Shown piece after piece: positions 45,628 through 57,689 of a stretch of DNA of 64,000 nt. The stretch spans positions 7,750,001 to 7,814,000 of the forward strand of contig OY755171.1 of NCBI GenBank assembly GCA_963576735.1, read 5' to 3'. The DNA is from Bedellia somnulentella. Its lineage: Eukaryota; Arthropoda; Insecta; Lepidoptera; Bedelliidae. Numbering within the stretch: the first letter of the stretch is position 1; each line of letters opens with the position of its first letter. A model generated the notes under the pieces. The model saw only the letters and a program-made list of their open reading frames with translations, had not been told where the DNA came from and did no database searches. Both the position numbers and the translations under genes were made by a program.

Positions 45628-46565
45628 ATCCACTGACAGATTAAACGGCTAAAATTACGATTCATTACATGTGCTGATATAACAAGATCAAAATAAATAC
45701 CTTGAACCGGTTTAGAAAGTGGCTCTGTCTAAGTCGACTCAGCTAATCGCACTACCTCTCCGCAACCATATCTAACGACTATCTTAATCCCCGTTTTGCA
45801 CGATAAATTGGTTGACTCCCAGACGATTATCCTGAAGGTCGTAATCTAAATCAAAACGGCGGCGGAAATCCAAGTTGCGTATAATCCAAAAGACGGAGCA
45901 TTAGTTTGACGGGGTTACCAGCTCAGCGTTTGGCAACAATTTATTGACGGTTTGTTTGGCGCTAGATAAGTTTGAATAGATGTATAAAATATATATCATT
46001 GATTTGTTATTTTATATTCGTAGCATTTTCTATGTTCCTGGTGGCACTCGTTTACATATTTCTTATAGTATATTGATAAGAAATAAAATGATAAAGGTCC
46101 AGTTATACGCTAATACCTCTTCGTGAAACTAGCTATTAAGAACACCGATCCCAGCGCAAAATGTTATTTTCGAGATATTCCTCTTTAAAGAAGGTAAACC
46201 GACGCAGGGCGCCATTCAAAAAAGCGTTATTTCCCCGCTCAGCCATTTACGGGACAAAATAGATTACATTCGGCCGCGCTTTTAACGTCGTTACTGGTGA
46301 CGAAACCGAACAACGAACACACCTGGAACTGTTTTCGTCGGAAATGCCTTTATTGGAATATTTACTGAGTCCTCTATTCAATTAAAGTGAAACTACGACT
46401 GTAGACTTTCGATTAGGGTGCTTTTAAGTTACACTGAAATCGGCGTTAGTCGGTAGCTCTTCGAAATCATGAGGTACTAGTGGTAGTTCTTTTATATTAG
46501 TGGGACTTGGTTCTACATGAGTTTCTAGTTTTATTACTATTTTTAAGAAATAATTATATTATTAT

Positions 46566-46596
<31 letters not shown>

Positions 46597-47289
46597 TATA
46601 ATACAGAGAAAATATACAATTCAATAAAAAGTGCATTTAGTTCGAATGTTATAAGGTTGTAAAAAGTTCAGATTTACAATTGAAAATCATAAAAGCTGCA
46701 CATTATATACTTTATCCAAGGTAATACGTAAAGAGTAATATATTCTTAGTTAGCTGTAATATTGGTGAGAGGAGCCGACTCAGCGCAATTAAACGGCAGT
46801 AAATACTCACTTAAAATGCAAATAGCATTTATATTGGTAGGAGAATTGACGCTGAATTTATAAGAGTTCATCTAGCTTGTCAAATGTTTCCGAATTGGTT
46901 TATGACATTTATTATAAAATGAACAACAGGTAAATCACATTACCTTTATTATGCAATATACTTTAAACTAAATTATCAGATTGGAAAACAATATAAGCAT
47001 TAAAAAGATATTGCAATTCATTCTTTGTATTCTAATCAATGTAGAAAATATATTAAATGGTATTTAAAAAGCTATTTAGAAAGTAAACTATTCAAAGCAG
47101 TAATTATTGGATCAGTTAGCTCTTAAAATTCTAAGATCTTGAAGATATTTTAATATCTAAAATGAACTTTCCATATCTGCACTAAAATACTTAAATTTCT
47201 ATATATTTTGCCCATTATGACTACGTATTTCAGATTACCTTTTACCCCCACCCCTCCACTCGCGTGAAGCTACTATTACACACTGCCTT
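45628..47289. other. Intron-like stretch with two GC-richer patches and an AT microsatellite
   Basis: 45700-45960 and 46190-46340 are GC-richer than the flanks, without a recognised exon; they could be conserved regulatory sequence. 46561-46600 is a TA dinucleotide run. Confidence 0.35.
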
Positions 47290-47463
47290 TTAAGGCTTAG
47301 TATCCACCAGAGCTGTGCGAGGAAAATATGTTTTTAGGAACCAAGAGAATCGCTTGATTTACATGTCCGGAGAAACGCGTCACTCAAAATACGTGACTGA
47401 AGCGATTCTAATCGTTATTAAAATTATTTTCCTCGCACGGCTCTAGTGGATTCTCACCCTTAA
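47290..47463. mobile_element. piggyBac-type MITE (TTAA target site)
   Basis: TTAA at 47290-47293 and 47460-47463. Inverted repeats of about 36 bp begin GG(C/G)TTAG or GGGTGAG and share ATCCAC(C/T)AGAGC, then GTGCGAGGAAAATA. Total about 170 bp, no coding. Confidence 0.8.
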
Positions 47464-50320
47464 TGTGAGCAGAGAAGCGTTCGAAGCCGTCCCGGTGTTG
47501 CAATATGTTTTACATCGAAAGTAACACTGTAAAATAACCTGAAATAGTAGCACCAATTAAAAGTTTTCATAATATAGCTAGACAATGAGCAGAACATACA
47601 TACAACTTTAATTTAATTTTAATAAATATATATTACAAACTTCTGTGTGTAGATATTCTGATAACTGGAATGAATGTTTGTTGTATTTCAGACGGACTAA
47701 AGATTGGTGTTTATTAAGATAGTGAAAGCCAGGATAATCAAAGTGCGAAATCGTGCAAAAAATGTTAGGCATTTATAAATTTATTAATTAAAGCACCTCT
47801 AAGAGTTTTACTTTACACACATTATATCCATCCGTGCAAACTAAGTAAATCTTTTGTACAAAAGAAAGCTAAGTCTTACCCTAGGCGCGTAAATACACCG
47901 ATTGGAGCCCTAAATAGTAACGTTACATGTAGAGAAATGAATATTGACGTTCTTGGAACTATTGCCCTAAATGGAAAGTGGATCTCGTCTGAGCTGAGAT
48001 ACGCGAAAACAGTTTCATTGTACTTAACGTGGAGTCAATATTGATACTTCTACCACACGGATTAGGAATGAAATAGTAATTTTATACTAGGCTGCATCTG
48101 AATACGTATTACCTAGAAGCCAAATTGATTTGCTAAGTTCTAGGAACCAAGCCTCTGTTAAAGGTAAACAGTATATAATGTATCTCTACTATTAGTAAAT
48201 AGTTCTAAATAAAAGCTATATTCTAAATTTATTTACTGGAAAAATATTTAGTTAGTTTATGTACAAAATAAAAACTTCTTTTAATGTATTGGTGTAAAAT
48301 CTAACTTTAATGTTGAAATAATCGGGAAATTAGATTTTCGGTGATTATTCCTCAATGGTAAGGTTTGGTTCGATCACGACATGCGGTCCTTAAGTTACGA
48401 CACTTAGCAGTGTCCACTGATTCACTGTGCCAAATTTGGTTGAAATTGGTCCAGGGGCATTTTAGGACAAATGGGAAAATGAGTATTTTTTTTAAATTGA
48501 ATTGATTATAACCACTTTAGTCTTAACGTAATGTGTATGAGTCATATTACTATGAGTAAACTGTCCCATCAGTCACAATGGAATGCCCCTCCAGACGTTT
48601 TAGAGGAGTTCTATCATAATGAAGGCCTACTCGCGTAAAAGAGATATATTTATAGTGATAGAAGACTTCATTTTTTTAGTCAAATATTATGTATATTATT
48701 TATAAAATCTAGCCGGGATATTGAAAGCAGTACGAGTACGTTTAAACTTAGTTACCTTTGTGTTGTGTGTTATTATGCAAATTTTGGATACTCTGAAGAC
48801 CAACTTGTTGCTGTATTTGCGTTGATAAATTCATGTATGAAAAATCATTACTGTTTTATTTGCGCAAACAGTTTTAACTCACCGTTATAGTTATGTGTAA
48901 ACATATTTTGTAAATACATTAATGTAACACCGTTTTTGTCGAAATGTTATTGTGGAAACTATAGTTAATATCAATTTTAAAATGTTTGTAATTCGGCATG
49001 TTAAAAAAAGTGATTTCTTTGAAATATTTCCTCCATTTGTTTTTTTATTATTAGAATGAATGAGATATCATTGTAATTGAGATGTCATAGGAAATTTAAT
49101 TGAAACAGCCACCTTTAATAACTAAATGTTAGCTTATAAGGTAGGTATTTGTTTTTATGTTGTTATGTTGTTTTTTTGTATTTGTTATTTCTATATTAAA
49201 GCGATAATAACTAGGTCGGCCGGATTTTGAAATCAGCGCCATGATTTTGAAAGAATATTACAAATTGATTTTCCTTTGAAAATAGCCTTCTGGAATAAGT
49301 TACAAATACTTTAAATGTAACGAAATACTTCTGAACTTTAACTTTGCAATGATGAGTTTTGTTCCGAAAACTGTAGCATAGGCAATTTCTCTGGAGCCCG
49401 ACCAGCACCCGTAAAGCTAAAAGCTATTAATCTTGTGTCAATACAAACTAAAGTCATAATGAATGTCAAACAAATTCAGAAACGTGGTGCTAGAAGATTC
49501 TCCCGCTCATCGGGTCAATGACCTAAATGGTTGAAGGCCGAGAGAGGAGTTATCGTTTTTCGAATAAGTATTCATGGAAAGTTAATCTGAAAATTTATTT
49601 TGCATTGTTTAGACTTCTTTAGATATTTAACCCTTTGTTTATTAAAACTTGCCATAACCCTAACTTCACAACTACTTGCAACAATTTTCTATTAAGTTGG
49701 TAAAATTATGTTACGTTAAAATTATATCCTTTTGGGAAAAGGGTTTGATGATCTACACAAGTTTTGTAAAAGCAAAGCTTATATTTATTATAATTTATAA
49801 GTCAGTTCACTGGAATATAATAATAGAAAACTATATATTGCAATTAACAGCGATATTACTTTTTATGGATATTTCTTAATTAGAAGAACCATTGGCGATC
49901 TTATCACTTAAAACCATATACAGAGCTCCTTATAGCGAAACAATATATTAAAGAATTATTTTGTTGAAAATAAAAATGGATACTCTACTCCTTATATGCT
50001 TTTTTCTTCATAGCCATAATAATAGTGTAGAAATATCAGCAATCTCTGAGCTCTCTATCTGGCACTTGATCGATTTACGTATATGCACAAAGAGCGTCCA
50101 TATTTCTTAGGTTTATTATCAAGAGCACTCCAGGCTTTTGAGGCAAAGCGTAGCAAGGATTGGTTCGCCACTAATCCACAATCTCTAATCCCTTTGAACT
50201 ATGCTCCCTACGCACTCACAATGCATGGAGTAAGCTCTTTGTCATTTTCAAAACGGCCAGAGATATTGATATAATAACAAGGTTATATTTTTATATATTA
50301 CATTTTCTGTAATAAGTCAG
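47464..50320. other. Long intron-like stretch
   Basis: AT-rich throughout. 50083-50274 (+) contains a 63-codon frame (HKERPYFLGLLSRALQAFEA and on) with coding-like composition but no family recognised. Nothing else was seen. Confidence 0.35.
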
Positions 50321-50466
50321 GCGTCAAAAGTGTTGAAAAAAGGTATGTATGAAAATATTGATGAATGTTCGCCGGGATCGTACCAAGTGGCGATCGATAG
50401 TCTCTGTATATTTTGTATCTCTATGTCTACCCCAATGGAAACTAACGGCTGAGTATATGTATGTAT
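50321..50466 (+). mobile_element. LINE-C 3' end fragment
   Basis: GTCAAAAGTGTTGAAAAAAG, GTACCAAGTGGCGATCGATA, CTACCCCAATGGAAACTAAC, GGCTGAGTATATGTATGTA. A 17-bp extra piece splits TCTCTG and TCTACC. Confidence 0.8.
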
Positions 50467-51309
50467 CATTTTTCTATGCCCTTTCTGGAATGACTGTCGT
50501 CATAATTATGTAAAAAAAGTTATCCCGTGTGGCATAAATCAAGAGTTATTAAAAAATCGATAAAAGTTCCTTGCGGCTGGTGACAGTCAAGCGTCAATGA
50601 ATATTTATGAGTTTGTCATCTCTTGTGAAAGGTGCCGACTTTAACTTTTTCCGGCTCAATCAGCAAAAATGGGATATACTCGTAATAGATGCAAGGGGAT
50701 CTTGTTCAAATTATGCCTGCAGTTACAAAAATCGTTATAATCCAAAAAGTTGATATAGCCAAAATATTTTGTAATACCTGTATTATGTTGTACAGTTTTA
50801 TACTCTGGATTAATTAAAGATTTCATATAATATAATAGAATGATGAATGTTCTCTACACTTTGAACGTTAAATATTATGAATTTTACTTTAAATCAAGTA
50901 ATAACAATTACATTAATATATTAAGAATATATAAAAATCTGCATCTGGTAACTATATTTGTTCATGAAAGGAAAGTCCTCATTTTAATTCCTCAGATTTA
51001 TATGTTTAGTGTTGTATTGTAACTTTTGAGTCAGACTTTTGATTCCTAAACTCGTTATTATAGAGAATATTTCTTATGTTATAAAATAAATATTTTTCTC
51101 AAAAAACAACCTGTTATATACCCTTAGACGTCTTTCAAGACACCCACGTTTTAATTTAATTCTTCAGGTAAATGTCAAGTACCCCTTGTTAATGAAATTC
51201 TCTTGTAATATCAGCAAGAAATATATTTGATTGTTTAAATTGGAATCAATTTAAAAAGAAAAAAATCAAATTATATTTATTTTATCTTTAATTTTGTGGT
51301 TGAGTGTGC
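50467..51309. other. Intron-like stretch
   Basis: AT-rich; nothing recognised. Confidence 0.4.
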
Positions 51310-51740
51310 ATGATGCTGTTCTTGTTCCTACGCTCATGTATGGCAGTGAATGTTGAGTGTGGCAGAAGGAGCACGAAAGCAGAGTGAATGCAGTAGAAAT
51401 GAGGTCCCTCAGAAAAGTTTGTAATGTAAGGTGATGTGATCGTGTGAGGAATGGGAAGGTTTGGGCACATCGAGAGGATGGATGATAGGAAATTGGTAAA
51501 GGTATCTATAGGGCTAATGTGGAAGGTAATGTTAGAAGAGGACGGCCACTGAGGACACACTTGGACCAAATTGAGAGTGTGCTCAAAAAGGCAGGCGTCC
51601 GAAGTATGAAGAAAAGTATGTATGAAAAAATTTATGGATGTAAGCGAAGCTAGGGAGGTTCGCCAGGATCGTACGAAGTGGCGATCAATAGTCTCTGCCT
51701 ACCCCAATGGGAATTAACGGTGTGAGTATATTCATGTATG
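51310..51740 (+). mobile_element. LINE-C, longest copy: end of the reverse-transcriptase ORF
   Basis: The decayed reading frame gives VPTLMYGSEC, a TGA where the family has Trp, then VWQKEHESRVNAVEMRSLRK, FGHIERMDDRKLVKG, RRGRPLRTHLDQIESVLKKA. This is the C-terminal domain found after the polymerase domain in many arthropod LINE proteins. Frameshifts and stops show it is dead. It ends CCCCAATGGGAATTAACGG, TGTGAGTATATTCATGTATG. The 93-codon - strand frame here is its shadow. Confidence 0.88.
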
Positions 51741-52602
51741 TTTATCTTTAAGCAATATTTTCAATACTTACCTACTGCATGTTCAAGTTTAATCAAAATT
51801 ATACCATAAAAGCCTATTCATTTCAAATAAACACACAAACAAATCTGTCCCCTTTTATTATATTTATATTTTATATATTATAAAACTATGGTAGGATGAT
51901 TTGTTTGTCCTTCGTCGTCCATGAAGTAACTTCATATAGGTTTACATTGAACATGACATATCATTTCATCTTGATCCTATTGTGAATAACCCACCCCAAT
52001 AACAACTCCGTGGAAATATATGAAGACACAAGCCTCTCCGAATACCAATGAAAGACCCATTGAATAATTCTACATTTAACGAGAATTACGTTTCGTACAT
52101 TTTCTTATGTACAAGTAAAGACTGAAAGGAGCCCACTTTCCGGGTCTGAATAAGTAATGCCAAACCTTGTTAAGTATGTAGGAGTGGAAATAAAATGCTT
52201 TTAAAGTCTTCCAACCCACATCGTGGCTTCATTCGCTGACAGGCTTTCGTCACTTCATTCGAAGAACGATTCCGAGAACATTGGAAAGCAACACGTTCAA
52301 TAGTAATTCCAGTTTCGGGGACCTTTTTTCAAATGTAATCCGGAGTTTACAAACTTTTGTCTTGACACACGAAAACGTATATCCGACGTTTTTCTTAAGC
52401 AAATCCTTTCTTTATCCTTGTTCAGGTAGTTAAGCTGTTCGCAATTTTAGAGACTGGAAATGTTTTTCTTTTTGCGTTATCTCCATACATGTATAACTCA
52501 TGTCCTTAGTTTTCAATATTGTAGTCGACTATGAGTCGTGTTTACCAATTTGTGCAATCGTGGTGAACCTGGCAGTTTTTTCATGTTCATTAATTTTTAT
52601 GT
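51741..52602. other. Intron-like stretch
   Basis: AT-rich; nothing recognised. Confidence 0.4.
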
Positions 52603-52830
52603 TGCCGTGTAGTATCGGTTTAGACTAGCACTAACACATTTCTACTTGCGGGTGTTGTAAGAGGTAACTTAGGGTATTGGGGCTTTCAAAGTTATTGTTC
52701 GGCGATGCAATGGAACACTCATCACCAATAACCTTTATATTACAATATTTTCCCCATTCAGCTTCCAAAAGTGGCTGAAGAATTTATAATTCTAGAGATG
52801 TATTTGTGTATGAACATTTTCATACATAAA
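52603..52830 (+). mobile_element. SINE-A, 3' part rearranged
   Basis: GCCGTGTAGTATCGGTTTAG, TGTAAGAGGTAACTTAGGGT, CAAAAGTGGCTGAAGAATTT. After ATAATTCTAGAGATG the normal 3' end is replaced by sequence that is then repeated in tandem. Confidence 0.8.
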
Positions 52831-53023
52831 CTTTATATTACAATATTTTCCCCATTCAGCTTCCAAAAGTGGCTGGAGAATTTATAATTCTAGAGATGTA
52901 TTTGTGTATGAATATTTTCATACATAAACTTTATATTACAATATTTTCCCCATTCAGCTTCCAAAAGTGGCTGGAGAATTTATAATTCTAGAGATGTATT
53001 TGTGTATGAATATTTTCATACAT
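52733..53023. repeat. Tandem triplication, 98-bp unit
   Basis: CTTTATATTACAATATTTTC begins at 52733, 52831 and 52929, giving a period of 98 bp. Copies 2 and 3 are almost identical; copy 1 differs at a few sites (for example GGCTGAAG against GGCTGGAG). Each unit includes part of SINE-A plus TATTTGTGTATGAATATTTT. Confidence 0.93.
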
Positions 53024-53070
53024 GCTCTTTTATTCCTTACACTTCGGACGTCTTCAATTTACCACACTTA
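53013..53070 (-). mobile_element. LINE-C fragment
   Basis: TTTTCATACATGCTCTTTTA then TTCCTTACACTTCGGACGTC is antisense to the LINE-C segment encoding VRS.KN..ACMKR. Confidence 0.7.
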
Positions 53071-53465
53071 TTTATTATAAATTATTTCGCTGTACTTGTC
53101 TCAATTCGTCGATATTTATTTATTTAAAGCCAGCTACATCGTTATTAAATTAATATCGAATTTTCTATTCAACGTTTTCAACCTTCTTCGGTATCTGAGG
53201 CAAATTGACACTCCAATGCCCATGAATATTCAACTGAAAGGAAAAAATAAATGATAAACTGAAATATGACTCAAACCGCTACAAAACCTCTTTAAAGTGG
53301 TATTATTTTTGGCTTGAAATTAATGTTCCATTGAAAATTTGTTATATTTATAAGCTTTACTAACCTTTCAAATTGTTTGGTTTTGTTTAAAATTATTATT
53401 GTTTCCGAGAGTGTAAACGGTAGTACGATTATATTGATAAAAATATAGCTAAAAGATGTTATTAA
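53071..53465. other. Intron-like stretch
   Basis: AT-rich; a 64-codon hydrophobic frame at 53292-53486 (-) has no family resemblance. Confidence 0.35.
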
Positions 53466-53620
53466 AGGAAAGAAAAATTTCGACACTGGCGGGGTTCGAA
53501 CCCGCGACCTTCGGGTATACGCCCCCGTCGCTCTGCCAACTGAGCTATTATTTATGAGTAATAATCCCCATATGAGGAATTCATGTCAAAAAACATTAAA
53601 AAATATAGCTGTTTTGAATA
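53466..53620 (-). repeat. tRNA-like dispersed repeat with leader and trailer
   Basis: The - strand holds D-arm GCTCAGTTGGCAGAGC, an anticodon-arm-like CGGG..CCCG, and T-arm GCGGGTTCGAACCCCGC. The acceptor ends do not pair, so it is not a working tRNA. The flanks CTCATATGGGGATTATTAC and AAATTTTTCTTTCCT recur at 19628-19715. Confidence 0.6.
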
Positions 53621-53655
53621 ACACAAATCTATTTGTCATCTTACTTCTAGGTGAC

Positions 53656-53799
53656 TAACGCCTGATTTCTGAATTGAGTATTCAAGCTGAGAACGACTTA
53701 AGTATCGCTTTGTCTCATTCAGTTGTTAAGATTTCAATGCGACAGAACGATACTTAAGTTGTTCTCAGCTGGAATACTCAATTCAGAAATCGGGCGTAA
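53656..53799. mobile_element. Hairpin MITE
   Basis: The arms of about 55 bp start (A)ACGCC(T/C)GATTTCTG, run through AATTGAGTATTC.AGCTGAG and AC.ACTTAAGTATCG, and fold around a loop of about 35 bp. Confidence 0.78.
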
Positions 53800-53804
53800 G
53801 TGTT

Positions 53805-53945
53805 TTGAGGCTTTTTAAGTAATCCTTTACTTTACTCTTGTGCACTCAACTTCTGTGGCTGAATAATTTCTAGTTCAGAAGCTCTTACTACTACTAGTAC
53901 CTCTATTACTATTTACCTCTTTTTGGGATTAATAGCCGTGACTAG
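53805..53945 (+). mobile_element. SINE-A remnant
   Basis: GAGGCTTTTTAAGTAATCC, CACTCAACTTCTGTGGCTGA, TTTCTAGTTCAGAAGCTCTT, GGGATTAATAGCCGTGAC. The CTACCCC hairpin is expanded by a CTACTA-type insertion. Confidence 0.5.
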
Positions 53946-55465
53946 GTGTGTTTATATAAGTTAACCTTGGTGGGTGTGTGGTTGTTTGTAATATTAGCGT
54001 TGCCGTGTAACCTATGGGACTTATTGGGTAGGTATACGCGTATCCGAGAAATAAAACTACCATTAGTCATTGGTTCATAATTTGGATCATTACTTATTTA
54101 CATACTGTTTATACTTATGCTCACACCCATTGGGGTAGGCAGAAACTACAACCACTACTTTGCACTTTTTGGATAAAAAAACGTTATGGTTTTAAGATTT
54201 TCGTTACTTATTTTACGAGAATTAACTAAGTAAGGTAACATAAAATCATGTAAGAATCTTCCTTACAAAGAAAAAATATTACTTACTATGAGATATTATG
54301 TAAGAGAGTCAGACATGTTCTTTAAAATATTAAAGATTTCTAATCAAGATTTTGAAGCTATTCTATTAATATACTATTAACAGCATAGGTTTTAGATAAG
54401 TATCCAGAATAACAAATAAAAAGTAGCCCTAGTTACTCCTTCATCAGCTATCTGTCAGCAAAATTAGCATTTAGTTAAAAACTATTCTCCAATAATACAA
54501 ACAGACACTCCAATTTTATTTATGTGTAAAGATTTGTTGTGATAGCTCAGACGCACTCAAAAGCCAATCTATGTTAAGAATACAGTTTAATACTCAATAT
54601 TTAAGACTCCTACGGCTGACAGTAATAGGTTTTCTGAAAAATCACTTGTCATTTTCACCCGATGCTTTGACTTCCCACTTTTCACTGCTCTGAAAAGCTC
54701 TAACAAACTTTGTAATCGTTGTTAGTTTCGATTAAATGGTATGGTTCGATTAATTATAATGATATACAATTATTGCCGAAATTTAATTATGTATCATAGG
54801 CTTTAATAACGGTATTTTTTTAGTATGATACGTATAAAAGCATTACTAGGTCAGATAATAGTTTGAACTCATCAAATATTTAATGTAACGTGATCCTTCA
54901 TTAATGTGAGATCGCGGATTAAACATTTAATTAAATTCTTGCCCACAAACTATAATAACAGTGTAATATTTTTTTATAATTACGTGTAAGTGTATACTAT
55001 TCTGTTTATAATAAAATGAGTAAGGTATTCCATTTATCACAGCACGATTAACCCTTGGTCCCCGCAGATGTGTCCATAAGACCCCAGCGACCCATCTCAG
55101 ATTGAATAATATGTAGATTGAAACACATATGGTTACCAACATTACGACACACATACAAACATAATACCTATAAATATAAAGATACATTTTGTGAATTAAA
55201 TATTTCTAAGGTCGATATGTGTCGGTAAAATATCCTAACAAAGTATTTCTTTTTTTGCTAAAGTGATTTCAGTAGACAAAAAAGTTAGGTCTAACAATTT
55301 CTACCGTGTTTTTATTCTGATATAAATGCTTTAAATAATTCGTTCTTACTGTTTTCACAGCAATAATGTTTTAAAGCAGAAACCCGATTATAGGTCTAGT
55401 CGAATAAGCAATCTCCGCCAGTCAAAAAATAATCTCTTACAGTGATGATTTTTACTTATCTATAC
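53946..55465. other. Intron-like stretch with a short LINE-C end
   Basis: 54107-54170 (ATGCTCACACCCATTGGGGT, AGGCAGAAACTAC) is an antisense LINE-C end. Otherwise AT-rich; the 86-codon frame at 54927-55187 (-) is not recognised. Confidence 0.45.
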
Positions 55466-55590
55466 TAATATATTCACGTCACTTAGTCGTAGACTTCATG
55501 CTTCGGACACCTGCCTTTTTGAGCTGAGAGTGTCTTTATTTGGTCCAGGTTTTTTCTCCGTGGCCTTCTGTACTGACATTACCTTATATA
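55466..55590 (-). mobile_element. LINE-C fragment
   Basis: TTCATGCTTCGGACACCTGC, CTTTTTGAGC, TTTGGTCCAGG and CCGTGGCCTTC are antisense to the segment encoding RRGRPR..LDQ..SVLKKAGVRS. Confidence 0.75.
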
Positions 55591-56840
55591 TTAACCTAAT
55601 TCGTCCTATAGTATTGTTAACTCACATATTATATGTGCAGATACGAAATATCTACTATTAGTTACTTTGATAATACATTCTTATGAACTTATTCACCTTT
55701 TCCATTCGAGTTACGCCAATATCGTTTCATAAAACAGATGCTACAATTATTTTTCTTGCGAGTTCAAATATTAGTCACATACCATATAACTGAAACTGAA
55801 CATAGCTTTGTAGATACAAATCGTGGAAGTAAGTCTGTAATCTGTACCCGGCGGTATTGATTTCAGCATCAACTGTCAAACACAGTCCCGACCAGAGTAT
55901 TCGTAACGTGTAAACAAGTGAAACCAGGTCAGCTCAACCCGAACATCCATAATTCATGTAAGCAGTCATTCTGTAGGAAATAGAAAAATAGAGACACCGA
56001 TACTCTTAAGCTGAGTTAACCAAATGCATCGGGTGTTTCGACAGTTTTGCAGCGCTCTTAATCTTCTCTTAAATATTCGGTTCAGTGGAATAATTATTGT
56101 TGGTGATTGAATATTTGTTTTGATTTCTAGCAAGTTATCATAGGATTATAGACAGTTTTTGAAACTCATTATATTCAATTAAAAGGCAAATAAGTTAAAA
56201 ATTAAGTGTAAAATAATACTTTTTAAGACACCGCCAAGCTCTTAATAATTATTGCGTTGAGTAACATTTATTTCTCTTATTTGTTAAAAGAGGTACATAA
56301 AAATTTAATTATGCTTAAGTATTACATCACAAACTTTTTTATTTGTATATTCGTAAGAAAAAAACAGTAAAGATAAGTTGTAGCACCAACAATGTAGAAG
56401 TTTTATTTCTCTTTGAAGTTGTGATAAAAAGAAATTGTTTCCAAATCACATTATTACAACGGCATTCTTCGTCGCACCTTTCCGTTATTCGTAAGAAAAT
56501 ATAACCACCTTTATAGTTGCGAAAACTTCCGATAAAACATTCGGAACGTTTTCATAAATGTTAGTTTCTGAGAGGAATTCCTTCTATTTCCCGGGTTGTT
56601 GGGTTCCTTTTAAACTAAATAAAATACTATTGCAATACTACTCTATATTAAGCCAGGAGGAATTCAAATATAGGATTCTTCTGAACAAAACATACCGTTA
56701 TTTACAGAATATTTAGAAAATTGTGCGTTTTAGACTCGGCATGTTATTCAGGTTGAATTTGGTAAAGAATATCATTATTTTACGTTTATTACAACCATTT
56801 TATTAATTAGAACTTCAAATTATAAACATTCATAAATTTA
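55591..56840. other. Intron-like stretch
   Basis: AT-rich; nothing recognised. Confidence 0.4.
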
Positions 56841-56990
56841 AGGCGCCGTTGGTTCAGCGAAAAATATCATCTCAGGGGGTGCGGCCCCCCCGCGGGCGCG
56901 GGGAAGCGCCTGCGCGCCGATCGAGCGACCGGCTCCCCGACGCGACGCTGCGTGCGCGCGTTTTAAAAACATACAGTAGGGTAAGCAATA
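56841..56990 (+). other. GC-rich island with possible exon boundaries
   Basis: This is a sharp island of very high GC in AT-rich DNA. ATCTCAG ends at 56875 and AGTAGG|GTAAGC has its GT at 56981, a good donor. Between them 105 bp are open in the frame GVRPPRGRGEAPARR and on. The Arg/Pro-rich peptide is low-complexity and unlike TMTC, so a 5' UTR or alternative first exon, or a CpG-rich regulatory patch, is as likely. Confidence 0.22.
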
Positions 56991-57266
56991 CAGTTATTGT
57001 CAACTCGACAGTTTTAGCCACTCGCAAATATTTTCTATGGTATGGGTTCGGACATTTGTTTCTGATTATTTACATTTTCTTTCTAAAATATTTACGAGTG
57101 GTTATAACAGTCAGGGTGACGAAAACTGTATCGCTTACCCTAGGTTATCAATTTCAAATATAGTTTCTACCATGGCCGTTTACAATATAAAATGTAATGA
57201 TACGATAGATTTGTCTACCCCTGTCAGTTTATACAAAATTATTACAGTGATAATTTCATAACTTTT

Positions 57267-57508
57267 GCCGTGTCGTGTCGGCTTAGAATAACACTACCCC
57301 ATTTCTACCCGTGATCGTAAGAGGCGACTAAGGGTAGAGGGGCTTTTTAAGTGATTTTTGGGCGATGTGGTTGGGGAACCGTCACCGAAATCATATATTA
57401 TTACCATCTTTTCCCAAATCAACTTCCAAAAGTGGCTGAGGAATTTCTCATTCCAAAGCTCTGGCTATCCCGTTAAGGGATTTATAGCCGTGAGTATATG
57501 TTTGTATA
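57267..57508 (+). mobile_element. SINE-A, near full length
   Basis: GCCGTGTCGTGTCGGCTTAG to AGCCGTGAGTATATG; CTAAGGGTAGAGGGGC subtype. Confidence 0.9.
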
Positions 57509-57689
57509 TAATTTTCAGTTTACACCTGTAACTATTTAATATTATTAATTGAAATTAGAAGTTACTTTAACGGTTTTGTTCTTTTTCCCATTCCTAATAA
57601 ATTAAACAATAAAATATAAAAATGAGTGCAATCTATGAATTGAATGAATTCTTTTATATTTGCTAATGCTAACCGTACGCACGGTCACT

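Noticed and set aside
50083..50274. 63-codon + strand frame (HKERPYFLGLLSRALQAFEA...)
   Set aside because: Coding-like composition, but no family recognised and no clear splice signals; mentioned only in the stretch entry.
51288..51569. 93-codon - strand frame
   Set aside because: Antisense shadow of the LINE-C reverse-transcriptase C-terminus.
52733..53023. CRISPR-like repeat array
   Set aside because: Units are directly adjacent with no spacers and derive from a SINE; this is a tandem duplication in eukaryotic DNA.
53482..53560. Possible functional tRNA gene
   Set aside because: The D- and T-arms are good, but the acceptor ends do not pair and the unit recurs as a repeat without its core.
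56849..57163. 104-codon frame across the GC-rich island
   Set aside because: It starts at TTG and is open mostly because of composition. It is kept only as a candidate exon region, not as a gene.
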